From contig NZ_JAAAWP010000008.1 of the NCBI RefSeq assembly GCF_010500915.1, positions 62,001-126,000 on the forward strand: a stretch of 64,000 nt of DNA. Reading direction: 5' to 3'. Source of the DNA: Alteromonas hispanica (GTDB lineage Bacteria; Pseudomonadota; Gammaproteobacteria; Enterobacterales; Alteromonadaceae). Positions 20,747 through 29,295 of this stretch are shown one piece after another. A model generated the notes under the pieces. That model was not told the DNA's origin. It was given only the letters and a program-made list of their open reading frames with translations, and did not search any database. Position 1 is the first letter of the stretch. Each line of letters starts with the position of its first letter. The position numbers were made by a program, and so were the translations under genes.

Positions 20747-20778
20747 TGTCGTTTGGTCGCTAAGGCCACCAAACGACA
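20747..20778. terminator. Hairpin between convergent prsR and lipoprotein genes
   Basis: GTCGTTTGGT at 20748-20757 pairs perfectly with ACCAAACGAC at 20768-20777 around a 10-base loop. No long T-run follows on either strand, so termination efficiency is uncertain. Confidence 0.55.
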
Positions 20779-20792
20779 TTAAAGCAGCGATT

Positions 20793-21218
20793 TTAGTCTT
20801 TCGTGTCACACTCGCTTACGTCACCACCCATTTTTTCTTTCATCTTAATGCAGGCTTCACGCAATTTTTTAGCAGTAGCATCTTTTAACTCTTCAGTTTT
20901 TGCTGCGCCTTCTTCCATCATATCAGCGCCCATTTCTTTGCCTTCTTCATAGGCATCAGAGGCTTTTTCTTTACCTTCTTCATACGCATCAGACGCCATA
21001 CCTTTACCGTCTTCGTATGCTTCTTCCGCGCTGTCTTTGGCGTCATCCCAAGAGTCTGCGGCTTCTTCTTTCGCATCTTCATAGGTTTCAGCTGTGGCTT
21101 CACCTGCTTCTTCCATTTCTGACATGACTTCTTGTTTCGTGTCTTCTTTAGACTCTGAGCAGCCTGTTACGCCGAATATGCTGAGTAATAGCGCTAACGC
21201 AATCGTTTTTGTTTTCAT
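20793..21218 (-). CDS. Lipoprotein with 11-residue charged repeats
   Basis: 141 residues from the ATG at 21216-21218 (MKTKTIALALL); the open frame upstream is not signal-like. Lipobox GVTGC, lipidated Cys20. From about residue 35 to 115 the protein is an acidic amphipathic helix built of 11-residue repeats such as SDAYEEGKEKA and SDAYEEGKEMG, resembling LEA/apolipoprotein or YtxH-type repeats. The end has two Cys (REACIKM, VSECDTKD) that could form a disulfide. Likely a periplasmic stress or envelope protein; no enzyme motif. Alone on its strand, convergent to prsR. Confidence 0.75.
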   Translation of the reverse strand: MKTKTIALALLLSIFGVTGCSESKEDTKQEVMSEMEEAGEATAETYEDAKEEAADSWDDAKDSAEEAYEDGKGMASDAYEEGKEKASDAYEEGKEMGADMMEEGAAKTEELKDATAKKLREACIKMKEKMGGDVSECDTKD

Positions 21219-21433
21219 GGTGAAACTCCATTTGCTGATTTGATCAATATGAATGAAGAGGTAAGTGAAGACTAACTTTACAAACAGCACCTATACGGTA
21301 CATGCGAACACAGCCGAATCGAATCTTACGCTCAACATTTCGAGTCTAGCCTATATTTTCATCAAAGTATAAGGGGAAATAATTACTACCCTATAACGCG
21401 ATATTTTGAGGTGCAGTTTAAGCGTGTTACGGG

Positions 21434-21760
21434 TCACCACGTCGGGCATTGGTTGTGGCCCAAAAACTTTACTTTAAGATGCAATACGTTGGGGCTTTTT
21501 TCCACAAATAGTAAAGTACCACATTGATTACAAACATGATGTGTTTCGCCACTGGCGGTGTGAAGCGTGTTAACCGTTGATGGGGCTGAGTCTATAATAA
21601 CATGCTGCTTATCGGCTTCTAGCATCAGCGTATATTCATCATGTACATGCTCAGAAATGCTCTCTTCAGGCAAAGCCATTGGAGGTACAGGAGGCGACAC
21701 TTTCACGGCATCAGACAATTCGAAGTTAACCGCTTGGCACTCACAATTTCCTTTATACAT
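21434..21760 (-). CDS. Short GFA/CENP-V-like zinc-binding protein
   Basis: 108 residues. It starts YKGNCECQAVNFEL and has a later CNQCGTLLF, the CxC and CxxC pairs that bind zinc in the GFA (glutathione-dependent formaldehyde-activating enzyme-like) fold. Family members usually have about 130 residues; here the middle is shortened. It starts 4 bp after the stop codon of the GGDEF gene, so the two are probably cotranscribed. The substrate is unknown; the GFA name does not imply formaldehyde activity. Confidence 0.75.
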   Translation of the reverse strand: MYKGNCECQAVNFELSDAVKVSPPVPPMALPEESISEHVHDEYTLMLEADKQHVIIDSAPSTVNTLHTASGETHHVCNQCGTLLFVEKSPNVLHLKVKFLGHNQCPTW

Positions 21761-21764
21761 GTTA

Positions 21765-23897
21765 TTACCCCGCTACTTCTTCAGGCCAATGAATACTGGC
21801 AATATTATTAAATGAGGTTGCTATTCTCGAGCTCGGAAAATCGAACTTTTTATCTAACGATGTCCGATTCGACGTCGTTGTATTATACGTCTCAATTACG
21901 CCAATCCAGCCATTTCTACCAGAAAGTTTTGCAGCGTAAAGTGCGTAATCCACCACTTCGAAAGTTCGCCGCCATGCGTTGTCGAAATTCACGATTTCAT
22001 TAGGAGGAAGAATTGAAAACCCAATGCTACAGGTTACTTTTATTGTTTTGCTATCGCCGATATCAAATACATGGCTGGCAACTGTCTCTCGGCAACGCTC
22101 GGCAAGTTCTGGTAGTTCCTCGCGAGAGGAATGCCTACAAACCACGAGGAATTCCTCACCTCCCCAACGTATAATCAAGTCTGTATTTCTAAATACTTCT
22201 TTAAGAACGGCTGCAAAACCTTCTAAAACTTTGTCTCCCGCCAAGTGGCCAAAATCATCGTTAATACGTTTGAAATGATCAATATCGATAAGCAAGCACA
22301 AAAGGTCGTGTTTTCCAGACGTTGTCACGTTTTTGCTTATTTCTATCTGGCTGCGCTTAATTTCTTCGGGTAACTGTGACTCTAAATAATACCTGTTATA
22401 AAGCCCGGTGAGAGGGTCTCTTAAGCTGACGTGTTCGAGCGTTTTATATGCTCTTTCCAGCTCACTATTTTTGTCTTGAAGTGCCTCTGTTTGTAGCCTA
22501 ACTTCACGGCGAAGTATGATAGTTTGTTGGCGCTCTTTAAATCGGCTCCACAACAAAAACATCATTAGCAGTACTGCCAGTGATGCACTCCAGAACAAGG
22601 TGTTTTTTAGTTTTTCTTTCTCTGCTTGGGCAATAACAAGCTGTTTAGATTCTTCTAGTCGTTCTAGCTCTTTAGATTGGCGAACAAGTTCAATTTCAGC
22701 TTGTAAGCCTTTCAATGCGTTTTGGTTTTCTGAGCTTAGCAAAGCCTCTCGAAGCTTCTGAATTACAGACTGAATATCTAACGCTTTTTGAAAATCGCCT
22801 AACGAAACGCTCGCGCTAAGCTGAATAGCTAAAAAGCGAAGTTGGCCTCGTAAATTTCCCTTTTCTCGGGCATCCGTTAATCCCTCGCTGGCGAAGGCTA
22901 GGGCAAGATCAAATTTTTGCTCTCTAAGATAATTTTGCGCTAGAGCTAATCGAACATCATTTACCAGACGAGTTTGCCCAGACTCGGCGGCAAAGCTCAT
23001 TGCCTCTTGCAATAAACTTATTCCTCTTGGTTCATTTCCTGTTTCGATAAGAGCTCTTCCCAGCACTATTTTAGCTTCTGAAATGGCTCCAACATCATTT
23101 GTCGCCAAGAGCAAATCTAGGCCACCTGTGATGGAGCGAAGTGCCTTTTCTTTCTCATTATTTTTAAGTTGAAGCGCACCGAGCTTGGTTTTAATGATGC
23201 CCATTAACTGCTTATTAGCCGTATTGGAGATAGCAGAAAATGCGTCGTTGTAATAAGAAAGAGCTTGAGTATTTTGGTCTAGAAGGGCGTAAATATCGCC
23301 GATATGAGATAAGCATGCGCTCGAATCGGCGATAGAGTCATTATTGCGGAAGATGCCAAGGGCTTCTTTCAAAGGTACCAACGCTTGTTCTACCTCCCCT
23401 TGCTCTTTAAAAACGATACCCATCTCTAAGCTGATCTTAGCTTGCAGAAGCTTTTGCTTTTTCATTTGAGCAATAGACATGGCTCTTCGCAAGTAATCCT
23501 GAGCCGTCACATAGTTTGCAAGCTGCCGCTCAGATTGACCAAGATACAAAAGTGCTCGGGCAACTTCGGATAACTTTCCTTCTCGGGTATATGCTTCAAG
23601 GGCAGCATTTAATACTGCAATAGATGATTCAAAGCGGGATGACGTTTGCAACAGTTCCGCTAATGTAAAAAAGCCGGATGTGGGTGTTTCCTGTTGAAGT
23701 GCCGACTCAGCGAAAAGAAGTGCCTGACGGTCGGCATCTTCGTACTGTTTTGCATCTAGCAGACCTTGTATCACCTTTATTTCGGAAGCGTTGCTCTTTT
23801 CGGCGTATGCAGGCGAGGCTGTGACAAGATAAAGAGCAGCAACATTGAGAAACAGAGTCAAAACTAGCGTAAGCGCTGTGCGAATACCGAAAACCAC
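21765..23897 (-). CDS. TPR-GGDEF membrane diguanylate cyclase
   Basis: 710 residues. Signal peptide or TM (1-32), a periplasmic tetratricopeptide-rich region (about 40-400), coiled coil (about 400-435), one TM helix (FWSASLAVLLMMFLLW, about 440-456), a second coiled coil, then a GGDEF domain. The active site is GGEEF at 579-583 and an inhibitory I-site RNTD lies at 570-573, so it should be an active, product-inhibited c-di-GMP synthase. A tail of about 45 residues follows. It likely senses a periplasmic ligand or protein through the TPRs. Confidence 0.9.
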   Translation of the reverse strand: MVFGIRTALTLVLTLFLNVAALYLVTASPAYAEKSNASEIKVIQGLLDAKQYEDADRQALLFAESALQQETPTSGFFTLAELLQTSSRFESSIAVLNAALEAYTREGKLSEVARALLYLGQSERQLANYVTAQDYLRRAMSIAQMKKQKLLQAKISLEMGIVFKEQGEVEQALVPLKEALGIFRNNDSIADSSACLSHIGDIYALLDQNTQALSYYNDAFSAISNTANKQLMGIIKTKLGALQLKNNEKEKALRSITGGLDLLLATNDVGAISEAKIVLGRALIETGNEPRGISLLQEAMSFAAESGQTRLVNDVRLALAQNYLREQKFDLALAFASEGLTDAREKGNLRGQLRFLAIQLSASVSLGDFQKALDIQSVIQKLREALLSSENQNALKGLQAEIELVRQSKELERLEESKQLVIAQAEKEKLKNTLFWSASLAVLLMMFLLWSRFKERQQTIILRREVRLQTEALQDKNSELERAYKTLEHVSLRDPLTGLYNRYYLESQLPEEIKRSQIEISKNVTTSGKHDLLCLLIDIDHFKRINDDFGHLAGDKVLEGFAAVLKEVFRNTDLIIRWGGEEFLVVCRHSSREELPELAERCRETVASHVFDIGDSKTIKVTCSIGFSILPPNEIVNFDNAWRRTFEVVDYALYAAKLSGRNGWIGVIETYNTTTSNRTSLDKKFDFPSSRIATSFNNIASIHWPEEVAG

Positions 23898-24175
23898 GTT
23901 CGTCCTCCTGAGTTGCGTAGTAACTTCTCTTTATTAAGTAGGTGCAATGTAAGCCGCCGATGTGCCTCAATGCTCAATGACAGCGTCGGGTCTGAGTATG
24001 AACGATTTCGCGCACCGAAACTATATAAAGATACTCCTTTATTGGCACGTGCTGGCCTTTTTATGTTCGTGTAGGCTTGGAATTAGACCGTGAAGTTCAA
24101 CACGTCTTTAGTTCATGCCTCTCGCTCGGATAATGTTGTATTAAGTAAATAAACAACCCATTTTCAAACTACTTT

Positions 24176-24219
24176 GTCTTAGGTATTCGCCCTTCAAGTC
24201 TAAGGTGTTCGCCGTTCAA
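24176..24219. repeat. 22-bp direct repeat downstream of the ParA/RHH pair
   Basis: Two adjacent copies at 24176-24197 and 24198-24219 match at 19 of 22 positions (core GTCT-AGGT-TTCGCC-TTCAA). They lie 20 bp beyond the stop codon of the RHH gene. The rest of the 23898-24238 gap shows no gene. Confidence 0.85.
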
Positions 24220-24238
24220 ATAGATGCTTTTCAGCAAG

Positions 24239-24766
24239 CTAGTTTTTTGAGTCTTTTATCACTCGGCGTTCTTCAAACTCTCTGGTTATCCATTTTCTAA
24301 TAAGCGCTGATTTGGGTATTCCGCTGTCCTGTGAGAGCAACGAAAGCTGAGATATGCACTCTCGTGTTAGGGTAAAGGTAGCGTGACGCATGCCTAGATA
24401 CGTATTTTTACCTTGAAAGATCTGCTTGTCAGTGTGCTGCGTTTCTTTGGCTGTTACTTTCTCATAAGCTTTCTCACCTGCTTTCGCATCTGGCTTTTGC
24501 TTCGTTTTTAACTGTCGTTGAGTATGGCCCTGTATGCTTGAAGACGATTCGTTTTGCACATAAGGTGCATCCACCGATTTTAAATGCACTGGGTGCGTGT
24601 CAGTGCTGCGACCTTCAATATGACGATGTTTAGCCTGTGCAATTTCCTCTTGCCCGAGTACTTGCACACCCGCTGCGTAGGAAATCGCATCGTCTATAAA
24701 AGCATCTACCGAATGAAGCGTTGTTTTAGCTGATGGCTTCGACTTTTTGAGGCTGAGTAAACTCAT
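24239..24766 (-). CDS. Ribbon-helix-helix-like partner of ParA
   Basis: 175 residues. The N-terminal third is basic and Ser/Lys-rich (LLSLKKSKPSAK), the middle is low-complexity and polar, and the last 50 residues look like a ribbon-helix-helix: strand HATFTLTREC, helix ISQLSLLSQDSG, turn IPKSA, helix LIRKWITREFEER. Its first 14 codons overlap the end of parA, a sign of coupled translation. In type Ib partition systems a small RHH protein after ParA binds the centromere and represses the operon; the same role is inferred here. No database family was recognised for the full length. Confidence 0.72.
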   Translation of the reverse strand: MSLLSLKKSKPSAKTTLHSVDAFIDDAISYAAGVQVLGQEEIAQAKHRHIEGRSTDTHPVHLKSVDAPYVQNESSSSIQGHTQRQLKTKQKPDAKAGEKAYEKVTAKETQHTDKQIFQGKNTYLGMRHATFTLTRECISQLSLLSQDSGIPKSALIRKWITREFEERRVIKDSKN

Positions 24767-25421
24767 GCGAATCCTCCACTTTTCCAGCTAACAATTCTTC
24801 AAATAATGTTCTAATCTCGTGAGAGGCTTTACCTTCAGGCTCGCTTTCTATTACAGACTGGCCAGATTCTTCAGAATCGTCATACATATTGCGGCTGAAT
24901 GTAACGGCGTTTAGCACTGGAATTCCAAATGAGCGACATACTTCTTTTGCTTCTAAAATTCGACCCGCTAGGCTTGGCAATGATGGGCACTGAGTAATAA
25001 CGAAGGCCGCGTTCATTTTGGGGTTCACCATTTTGCACGTTGAAAGAATATCTTCCATGTGAGGTACAGTTTTCAGATCTCTGCGCTTTGGGCGCAACGG
25101 AATAAGAATATGATCAGCAACTGCCATAGAGGAGCGAAGCGCTAAATTATCTTGACCGCCACAGTCGATAACCACGTAATCGTAGTACTGCCTTAAGTTG
25201 AGTAACTCGTTACGTATTTTACCGTATAACTGAACGCAGTTTATTTCAGCAAGCCTTGGGTTAGCCTTTCTTTCTTGGATCCAATCAGAAGTGGTGCGTT
25301 GAGGATCGCAATCCACCATTAGCACGTTTGCGCCTTTTTCAGTGCGTAAATACACTGCTATATTCTGGGCTAAGCAACTTTTACCGCTACCACCTTTTTC
25401 ACCGCCGACCAAAATAATCAT
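24726..25421 (-). CDS. parA: Orphan ParA/MipZ-like P-loop ATPase
   Basis: 231 residues. The deviant Walker A motif GGEKGGSGKS (residues 6-15, signature Lys in EKGG) and VLMVDCDPQRTTSDW, VVIDCGGQ and LIPLRPKRRD are typical of short plasmid-type ParA proteins without an N-terminal DNA-binding domain. Such ATPases position plasmids, chromosomes or protein clusters by nucleoid-bound gradients. This is not the housekeeping parA next to gidB/parB. It forms an overlapping pair with the RHH gene and is divergent from the peroxiredoxin gene. The cargo is unknown. Confidence 0.85.
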   Translation of the reverse strand: MIILVGGEKGGSGKSCLAQNIAVYLRTEKGANVLMVDCDPQRTTSDWIQERKANPRLAEINCVQLYGKIRNELLNLRQYYDYVVIDCGGQDNLALRSSMAVADHILIPLRPKRRDLKTVPHMEDILSTCKMVNPKMNAAFVITQCPSLPSLAGRILEAKEVCRSFGIPVLNAVTFSRNMYDDSEESGQSVIESEPEGKASHEIRTLFEELLAGKVEDSHEFTQPQKVEAIS

Positions 25422-25732
25422 GGTACCAACCCTCTAGTAAACTCTTAATAAACTGCTTTTACCAATATGCGCTTATCGGTTTGAAGTACGCTACGGGTAA
25501 CCTATTTGCAATAGCATAGAACACTCCCAACATTGTTCAGCATCAAAAACGATATTTACGAATGTAGGTGAATACCTAATGGTGGCTTTAGACAACGTGG
25601 CAGCATTGTTAACGTGCTTACACCAGGTTTTAAAATCTCACTGTAGATAAGCGCTGCTTTTTATTGATTTGTGATTTAACACGCACTAGGCTTGTCGGTA
25701 ATCAGTTAGTCTTTTTAAAAGTGAGGGAAGTT
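25422..25732. other. 311-bp divergent intergenic region
   Basis: Between parA (-) and the peroxiredoxin-glutaredoxin gene (+). I see one short palindrome (AGGTGAATACCT, 25567-25578) but no clear operator array, OxyR-type site or small gene. Confidence 0.4.
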
Positions 25733-26473
25733 ATGTCTGAGGGTCGTTTTAAATCCAAAGAAGGTGAAAAAGTACCAAGTGTTACGTTTCAATGCAGAGA
25801 AGGTGAGTCGTGGGTAACAAAAACCACAGAAGAAATCTTTGCTAACAAAAACGTAGTGGTATTTTCACTACCAGGGGCGTTCACACCTACATGTTCATCA
25901 ACTCATTTACCTCGCTACAATGCACTTGCCAAGAAGTTTGCAAAGCATGGTATCGATGACATCGTGTGTATGTCGGTCAATGATACCTTTGTAATGAATG
26001 CATGGTCTGCAGACCAAGAAGCAGAAAATGTTACTGTTATTCCAGATGGTAATGGTGAGTTTACTGATGGCATGGGTATGTTAGTAGACAAAGCCGACCT
26101 GGGCTTTGGAAAGCGTAGCTGGCGTTATTCGATGTTAGTTAAGGACGGCGTAGTTGATAAAATGTTTATTGAGCCAGATGTGCCAGGAGACCCTTTTGAA
26201 GTCTCTGATGCCGATACTATGCTGTCCTATATTGCTCCTGATGAAGTTACAAATGCTCCGGTTGCTATTATCACAAAACCAGGTTGCCCATTCTGCACGA
26301 AAGCAAAAGCGTTACTTACTGAAAAAGGCTTTGATTACGAGGAGTTAGTGCTAGGTAAAGACGCAACGTTAACAAGCTTATCAGCAATTAGCGGCAGAGA
26401 AACTGTGCCTCAAATTTTCATTGGCGGTAAACACATTGGTGGTTCTGACGATCTCGAGGCGTACTTTAGCTAA
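25733..26473 (+). CDS. Peroxiredoxin-glutaredoxin hybrid (glutathione-dependent peroxidase)
   Basis: 246 residues from the ATG at 25733 (GAGGGAAG ribosome site just upstream), the usual length of PGdx hybrids. Residues 1-165 are a Prx5-type peroxiredoxin with the peroxidatic Cys in [14 protein letters not shown]. Residues 175-246 are a glutaredoxin with the CPFC active site ([13 protein letters not shown]) and the GSH-binding [14 protein letters not shown] block. The glutaredoxin domain lets glutathione recycle the peroxidase, so the protein detoxifies H2O2 and alkyl hydroperoxides using the GSH made by gshB. A strong terminator follows. Confidence 0.94.
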   Translation: MSEGRFKSKEGEKVPSVTFQCREGESWVTKTTEEIFANKNVVVFSLPGAFTPTCSSTHLPRYNALAKKFAKHGIDDIVCMSVNDTFVMNAWSADQEAENVTVIPDGNGEFTDGMGMLVDKADLGFGKRSWRYSMLVKDGVVDKMFIEPDVPGDPFEVSDADTMLSYIAPDEVTNAPVAIITKPGCPFCTKAKALLTEKGFDYEELVLGKDATLTSLSAISGRETVPQIFIGGKHIGGSDDLEAYFS

Positions 26474-26525
26474 CAGACTTGTCGCTATGTTCTGAATACT
26501 CAACTCTAATCAGAACAACATACAG

Positions 26526-26556
26526 CGGGGCCGTGTTATCATGGCCCCGTTTTTTA
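26526..26556 (+). terminator. Rho-independent terminator after the peroxiredoxin gene
   Basis: CGGGGCC / GGCCCCG stem with a 10-base loop and six T. Confidence 0.9.
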
Positions 26557-26607
26557 TTGCGCTTTTTCGAGATGTCTTATCACACATTTGTTTCATGGAG
26601 ATTTACA

Positions 26608-27633
26608 GTGTTAACAAAACCAGGTTTTAAACTTTTTGCTGCTTTCTCATTGTTTTTTTCATCAACGATGGCAGTTGGTAATGAGGTAAATGAAGAGTTT
26701 AAACGTTTATATGAAGCAGAATGGGGACAAACGCAGCCCTGTCGTGAGACATCCTTAAACAAGTATGGCGTGTGTAGCAATGTGTTGCGAAATGAAGGGA
26801 ATGCGCCTTTCATTATGCATAACAAACAAAGTGAGCGTGTAGCTGTACTGGTGCACGGGCTAAGTGATTCTCCGTTTTTTATGCGCGCTATTGCACAAAT
26901 ACTCTTTGATGAAGGTTTTTCTGTTGTAGTACCGCTACTGCCAGGGCATGGCTTGCGGGATGCCGGAGATAACATGTCCGATTGGGATCTAGCTGAGCGT
27001 TGGCAATTACACATAGACGACGTGATTTCGCTAGCCAGTACAATGGGCGAAACGCTTGTTGTTGGAGGATTTTCTACTGGCGGAGCGTTAGTTGTTGATA
27101 ATCATTTTAAAAATGACGAGCGTATTGATGGTTTGATGCTATTTTCAGGTGCCTTGGCCTTATCTGATAACGCTGAAGGGATGTCGCGCATATGGGGGAT
27201 TAAACTTCTTGCACTGATGATCGACGGCGCCTACGAAACTCACGGCCCCAACCCTTACAAATATCCCAATGTCGCAGGCTTTGCTGGTTTGGAGTTAATG
27301 GATATTATCAATGACATTCGGGATACTATCGACAATGGTCAGCAGCTTGATGTGCCGATATTTGCAGCTCATTCACAAGCAGATACAACAACGCCAATAT
27401 ATGGTGTCGAAAACCTGATAGAGCAAAGCAAAGGACCCAATACGTTTTTCGTCATCGATGAGTCCTATGAATTGTGTCATGCCGATTTGGTAGTTAACAA
27501 ACCTTTGCTAGCGCAAATGAAGTTTAACGCCAATATGGTCAATAAGCAGGAAGATTGCGCGGTGCCCAAATCTAACCCACTGTTTCCTACCATGACACTC
27601 ATGCTTATAGATTATCTATCGCAGTTTAAATAA
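26608..27633 (+). CDS. Exported alpha/beta hydrolase
   Basis: I choose the GTG at 26608 (GGAG ribosome site 7 bases upstream, reads (M)LTKPGFKLFAAFSLFF), because the longer open frame from 26479 runs through the preceding terminator. This gives 341 residues with a signal peptide ending near STMAVG. The hydrolase fold shows the oxyanion segment VLVHGLSDSP, the nucleophile elbow GGFSTGGAL and an acid-loop segment HSQADTTTP. Esterase or lipase-like serine hydrolase; the substrate is unknown. An in-frame ATG at 26572 is an alternative start. Confidence 0.82.
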   Translation: MLTKPGFKLFAAFSLFFSSTMAVGNEVNEEFKRLYEAEWGQTQPCRETSLNKYGVCSNVLRNEGNAPFIMHNKQSERVAVLVHGLSDSPFFMRAIAQILFDEGFSVVVPLLPGHGLRDAGDNMSDWDLAERWQLHIDDVISLASTMGETLVVGGFSTGGALVVDNHFKNDERIDGLMLFSGALALSDNAEGMSRIWGIKLLALMIDGAYETHGPNPYKYPNVAGFAGLELMDIINDIRDTIDNGQQLDVPIFAAHSQADTTTPIYGVENLIEQSKGPNTFFVIDESYELCHADLVVNKPLLAQMKFNANMVNKQEDCAVPKSNPLFPTMTLMLIDYLSQFK

Positions 27634-27662
27634 GCTCTTGGCAAAGCGCTATAGAGGCGAAG

Positions 27663-28916
27663 CTAATGGCTTTTGGCGTAGTCTTCGACCTCTTGCCAAA
27701 CGCGCAATAAGTTTCCGCTGAGGATTTTTTCGATATCCTCTCGGCTATAATCTCTGTCTAATAATCCTTGTACCAAATTTGGAAAACTTGCTACGTCTTT
27801 AAGTCCTATTGGAAGAGAATCACCAACGCCGTCATAATCTGAGCCTATACCCACGTGTTCAACACCAATGAGTTCTACAACATGATCGATATGATCAAGC
27901 ACTTCATCAAGGGTTGAATAAGGATAGGGGACTTCTTTGCGATACTGAGCCTCAAAGTTTTCAAGTTTAGGGCTATCCTCGCCTTCTTCTTTTATCAACG
28001 CTTTGCGTGCGTTTGTTAGACCTGTACGCCACTGCCCGGCCTCTTTAGAAACAAAGCTAGAGCCAAAGTTAATCATGATCACACCGCCATTTTCACCTAG
28101 CTTTTTAATCATGTCATCATTCATATTACGCTCGAAGCCCGGCGTGAAACGGCGAAGGGACGAATGCGATGCAATAACGGGCACTTTGGTTAGTTCAACA
28201 ACTTGATAAAAGGCGTCGTCAGATACATGTGAGATATCCAGCATAATGCCAATATTATTCATCTCGGTAACGAGCTGTTTACCGAAAGGGCTTAATCCCT
28301 TCCACTGTCGACGCAAGTCGTATGAAGAGTCTGAAATATGATTAGACTGACTGTGGGCAAGAGTTATATAGCGAATGCCACGCTCGTAGAAATCATTTAA
28401 GTTGTCGAGGTTGCCCTGAATAGGAGATCCGTTCTCCATTCCTAATGGAAGTGATATTACGCCTTTTTCGAAGTGAGACTTCACATCACTAGGGCTTCTA
28501 GCAATGGCGAATTTATCAGGTGCTCTTGCAACTATAGCCTCTACAGAGTCGATAAGTAGATGAGCTAATTGTGTAGATTCTGGAGAGTTATCTAAACTCG
28601 CTGGCACGTAAATACTCATAAAGGGGGCATTTAAGCCGCCTTCAACCGCTCTTGGATAATCAAAATCTCCATCTTCGGTAGCTTTAGTCACATCTACCCA
28701 CTGGTTTTTCACTCTATAGGGCACATCAATATGACCGTCCACTATAATAGTCTCTCTAGCAATGGCTACCGCCTTTTCAGATGCACTGTATTGAGGCTGC
28801 TCCTGAGCAGCAGCGGCCAACGTGGCTTCACTCACTGTCCCTAACGTAAACAATGTCGTTAAAGCTAGTGCGCACTTTCTCTTTGAAAAGTGTGTTTTTA
28901 TCAAGCGCCCCTTCAT
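27663..28916 (-). CDS. Exported M19 family dipeptidase
   Basis: 417 residues with a signal peptide (hydrophobic ALALTTLFTLG, cleavage near LAAAAQ). It belongs to the renal (membrane) dipeptidase family: the metal motif DGHIDVPYR (HxD) near the front, LGMENGSP bridging Glu, ITLAHSQSNHISDSS, IMLDISHVSD, IASHSSLRR, and VGIGSDYDGVG near the end. It hydrolyses dipeptides, possibly D-containing ones, in the periplasm with two zinc ions. Convergent with the hydrolase gene, gap 29 bp. Confidence 0.93.
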   Translation of the reverse strand: MKGRLIKTHFSKRKCALALTTLFTLGTVSEATLAAAAQEQPQYSASEKAVAIARETIIVDGHIDVPYRVKNQWVDVTKATEDGDFDYPRAVEGGLNAPFMSIYVPASLDNSPESTQLAHLLIDSVEAIVARAPDKFAIARSPSDVKSHFEKGVISLPLGMENGSPIQGNLDNLNDFYERGIRYITLAHSQSNHISDSSYDLRRQWKGLSPFGKQLVTEMNNIGIMLDISHVSDDAFYQVVELTKVPVIASHSSLRRFTPGFERNMNDDMIKKLGENGGVIMINFGSSFVSKEAGQWRTGLTNARKALIKEEGEDSPKLENFEAQYRKEVPYPYSTLDEVLDHIDHVVELIGVEHVGIGSDYDGVGDSLPIGLKDVASFPNLVQGLLDRDYSREDIEKILSGNLLRVWQEVEDYAKSH

Positions 28917-29109
28917 TTGTTATCCTTATTTTTGTTGTCATCATGTTCATTAGAAGATTAATGCATATCGGTTTGCGCTACAACGACTGCTTTTTTTAAC
29001 GCCGAGAGCCAAAGTTCGAGCGAGCATATGACCTCAATTGCTCAATTTTAAAGCGGTTGTGAGCATTTACGTCAAGTTTACATTGCAATAAAAATTTAAA
29101 ACTTGTTAT

Positions 29110-29155
29110 TGTGGAGCCTGCGTGACTTCGGTGCACGAATACGGGATACTCCACA
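29110..29155. other. Nested inverted repeat upstream of the SapC-like gene
   Basis: TGTGGAG at 29110-29116 pairs with CTCCACA at 29149-29155, and inside it CGTG at 29121-29124 pairs with CACG at 29134-29137. It lies in the 379-bp gap 28917-29295, 140 bp before the start codon, and could be a structured leader or small RNA. No other feature is seen in the gap. Confidence 0.3.
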
Positions 29156-29295
29156 GCGCGATTAAGGTATATTCCCAGCGCTCAGCCGATAGGCAATGGC
29201 GATACGTCATCTGAACGGCACAACATCATTTTTTGTGGCTCCGCACTTATCAAAACAAAAGCAGGGGCCACCGTTAACAAGTATGAGAAATAAAT

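Noticed and set aside
20918..21127. Overlapping repetitive open frames on both strands in the lipoprotein gene
   Set aside because: Produced by the internal 33-bp DNA repeats of the real gene; only the frame with the lipobox makes sense.
24239..25421. Plasmid or integrative element suspected from the ParA/RHH pair
   Set aside because: No integrase, tRNA, att-like flanking repeats, rep or transfer gene around it, and no obvious composition break.
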